A DNA stretch of 64,000 nt from Nocardioides caeni (GTDB lineage: Bacteria; Actinomycetota; Actinomycetes; Propionibacteriales; Nocardioidaceae), in contig NZ_STGW01000001.1 in assembly GCF_004912195.1 (NCBI RefSeq), positions 397,552-461,551 on the forward strand, given 5' to 3'. Every line of letters begins with the position of its first letter. The stretch's first letter is position 1. The notes under the pieces were generated by a model. That model saw nothing but the letters and a program-made list of their open reading frames with translations. It was not told the DNA's origin and ran no database searches. Shown here in pieces: positions 62,343 through 64,000 of the stretch. The position numbers were made by a program, and so were the translations under genes.

Positions 62343-64000
62343 CTAGGAGACCCGGACAGGGACGCCGGACAGGGCGGCGTTGCCCGAGACGTCCAGCCGG
62401 TCGGGGTCGGTCAGGTCGTTGATCGAGACCCCCGGCACGCTCGCCGCGACGCTCAGTCGGACCCCGTCGCGCTGGTGACCGTAGCCGTGGGGGAGTGAGA
62501 CCACGCCGGGCATGACGTCCTCGGTGGCCCTCACCTCGACCTCGACCTTGCCGACCCGGGACGTCACGGTCACCGTGGCGCCGTCGACGAGCCCGCGCGC
62601 GTCGAGGTCGGACGGGTGCATCAACAGGTGGTGGCGAGCCCGGCCCTTCGTCAGTCGCTCGGTGTTGTGCATCCAGGAGTTGCAGTCGCGCTGGTGGCGC
62701 CGCCCGATGAGCAGCAGCTCGTCGCCGGCGGGCTGTGTCTGCGTGCGCAGCCGGGTGAGGTCGTCGAGCACCAGCGTCGGCAGGAGGTCGATGCGACGCT
62801 CCGCGGTCTGCAGTCGACGGGGGAGCTGGTCGGGCTGCAGGGGGCCGAGATCCACGCCCTCGGGGCGCCGGCGCAGCTCGGTGATCGTGACCCCCGAGCG
62901 CCCCGTGCGCAGCAGCATGCCGACCAGGAAGGTCGGCGAGAAGCGGAGTCGTGCGGCGTCGACGAGCCGCTTCGCCAGCGCGGGCTTGCGGCGCAGGCGC
63001 CGGACGACCCGGCGGTGGAGCTCCCTGGCGATCTCCCAGTCGTGCCACTGGTCCTTGTCGCGCTCGAACACCGCCGGAGCGAACCGGGCCGTGTTGCGGA
63101 CCGCCAGCAGGTGGAAGACGAGGTCGTAGTGGTCGCGCTCGAGGTGGGACGTCGGCGGGAGGATCACGTCGGCGTGGCGGGTCGTCTCGTTGAGGTAGAT
63201 GTCGATCGCCGCGCAGAAGTCGAGGTCCGACAGCGCACGGTCGAGGGCCGCGCCGTCCGGGGTCGACAGCACCGGGTTGCCGGCGAGCGTCAGCAGCGCG
63301 CGGACCTGGCCGGAGCCCGGCGTCTCGATCTCCTCCCGCAACACGGCCACGGGGAGCTCGCCGCCGAACTCCGGGGCCTCGCGCACCCGGGAGCGCCAGG
63401 CGTCGTAGTGGCCGGGGCCCAGCATCCTCCGGCCGACGGCATCGATGGCGGGGGAGGTCAGCATCGTCCCGCCGACCCGGTCGGTGTTGCCCGTGACCAG
63501 GTTGAGCACCTGAACGGCCCACTGGCACACCAGCCCGAACTCCTGGGTCGACACGCCCATCCGGCCATAGACAGCGGCGCCGTCCGCGGCCGCCAGCTCG
63601 TGGGCGATCCGTCGGATGGTGTCGGCGGGGACGCCGCTCGCCCGCTCGGCGGCCTCCGGAGTGAACTCGCTGATCGACTCCACGAGCCGGTCCAGGCCGT
63701 CGACATAGGCGGCCGGCCCGGCGAGGTCCTCGGTCAGCACGGTGTGCAGCAGGGCGAGCAGCACCCAGGCGTCCGTGCCGGGGCGGACGAAGAGGTGCTC
63801 GTCGGCGACCCTGGCCGTCTCGGTGCGCCGCGGATCCACGACCACCATCCGCCCGCCGCGGGCCTGGAGGGCGCGCAGCCGAGCGGGGAAGTCCGGCACG
63901 GTCATCAGCGACCCGTTGGACGCCATCGGGTTGGCGCCGAACACGAGGAACAGGCTGGTGCGGTCGATGTCCGGGACCGGCAGGAGCAGTTGGTGGCCGT
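62343..64000 (-). CDS. Molybdopterin-dependent oxidoreductase, C-terminal part (5' end outside window)
   Basis: The frame is open to the window edge (GHQLLLPVPDIDRTSLFLVF), so the N-terminal part with any 4Fe-4S motif is missing; at least 552 residues remain. Molybdopterin-binding blocks: VFGANPMASNGSLM, MVVVDPRRTETARVADEHLF and ALLTLAGNPVLSTPDGAAL; the C-terminal dinucleotide-binding domain begins LLLIGRRHQRDCNSWMHNTE and ends VSLPHGYGHQRDG. This is the formate dehydrogenase/nitrate reductase (DMSO reductase) superfamily; the substrate cannot be named from this part. Confidence 0.88.
   Translation of the reverse strand, partial: GHQLLLPVPDIDRTSLFLVFGANPMASNGSLMTVPDFPARLRALQARGGRMVVVDPRRTETARVADEHLFVRPGTDAWVLLALLHTVLTEDLAGPAAYVDGLDRLVESISEFTPEAAERASGVPADTIRRIAHELAAADGAAVYGRMGVSTQEFGLVCQWAVQVLNLVTGNTDRVGGTMLTSPAIDAVGRRMLGPGHYDAWRSRVREAPEFGGELPVAVLREEIETPGSGQVRALLTLAGNPVLSTPDGAALDRALSDLDFCAAIDIYLNETTRHADVILPPTSHLERDHYDLVFHLLAVRNTARFAPAVFERDKDQWHDWEIARELHRRVVRRLRRKPALAKRLVDAARLRFSPTFLVGMLLRTGRSGVTITELRRRPEGVDLGPLQPDQLPRRLQTAERRIDLLPTLVLDDLTRLRTQTQPAGDELLLIGRRHQRDCNSWMHNTERLTKGRARHHLLMHPSDLDARGLVDGATVTVTSRVGKVEVEVRATEDVMPGVVSLPHGYGHQRDGVRLSVAASVPGVSINDLTDPDRLDVSGNAALSGVPVRVS

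Overview
The window is very GC-rich actinobacterial chromosome carrying mostly core genes. Its gene content (complete F-type ATP synthase operon with actinobacterial alpha and delta subunits, NucS, DUF2550, a Rip1-type protease, a SigE-like ECF factor, frequent GTG and TTG starts) fits Nocardioides or a close relative in the Nocardioidaceae. No tRNA, rRNA, CRISPR array, integrase or transposase was recognised. No stretch over 300 bases lacks a gene once start codons are set; the longest gap, 50371-50651, holds a terminator-like hairpin.

Layout. 1-13.8 kb: rho (5' end cut off), rpmE, prfA-prmC-tsaC-wecA-like, then atpI/atpZ-like-atpBEFHAGDC and a DUF2550 gene. 13.8-30.9 kb: a SWIM/SNF2 helicase, cobalamin adenosyltransferase, STAS protein, ethylmalonyl-CoA mutase, an ArsC-like protein, a small Cys/Lys-rich protein, ferritin, nucS with a DUF952 membrane partner, a 3-hydroxybutyryl-CoA dehydrogenase, a hydrolase, a CGNR regulator, a DMT exporter, an ECF sigma factor with a membrane partner, an AI-2E-type transporter and a FilP/Scy-like coiled-coil protein. 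31-37.8 kb: crotonyl-CoA carboxylase/reductase, pxpABC, methylmalonyl/ethylmalonyl-CoA epimerase, acetyl-CoA acetyltransferase and meaB. 37.8-50.4 kb: polysaccharide deacetylase, dxr-rip-ispG-GNAT, a TetR/FAD-oxidoreductase pair, proS, a CoA-transferase and a HAD hydrolase. 50.6-64 kb: a ferritin-like/lipoprotein pair, rimP-nusA-ylxR-infB-rbfA-truB, a secreted EEP protein, an SGNH protein, ribF, a membrane protein, arfB and the C-terminal part of a molybdopterin oxidoreductase (cut by the window end).

How the genes work together. The distinctive metabolic content is the ethylmalonyl-CoA pathway of acetyl-CoA assimilation: thiolase, 3-hydroxybutyryl-CoA dehydrogenase, crotonyl-CoA carboxylase/reductase, epimerase and the B12-dependent ethylmalonyl-CoA mutase, together with the cofactor enzyme (cobalamin adenosyltransferase) and the mutase-protecting GTPase MeaB. 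These genes are scattered over about 20 kb, yet four of their promoter regions share one 16-bp palindrome (RYTACC-N4-RGTARY, with GGTA in three of the four right arms). It lies 21-56 bp before ecm, the dehydrogenase, ccr and the thiolase, and its right arm overlaps a plausible -10 element each time. I read this as an unassigned regulon and consider it the most interesting signal here. Other noteworthy items are a 55-nt near-perfect palindrome in frame inside pxpB, a compound palindromic element between pxpC and mce, a hairpin between atpB and atpE, and a terminator-like hairpin buried in the first codons of a hydrolase gene.
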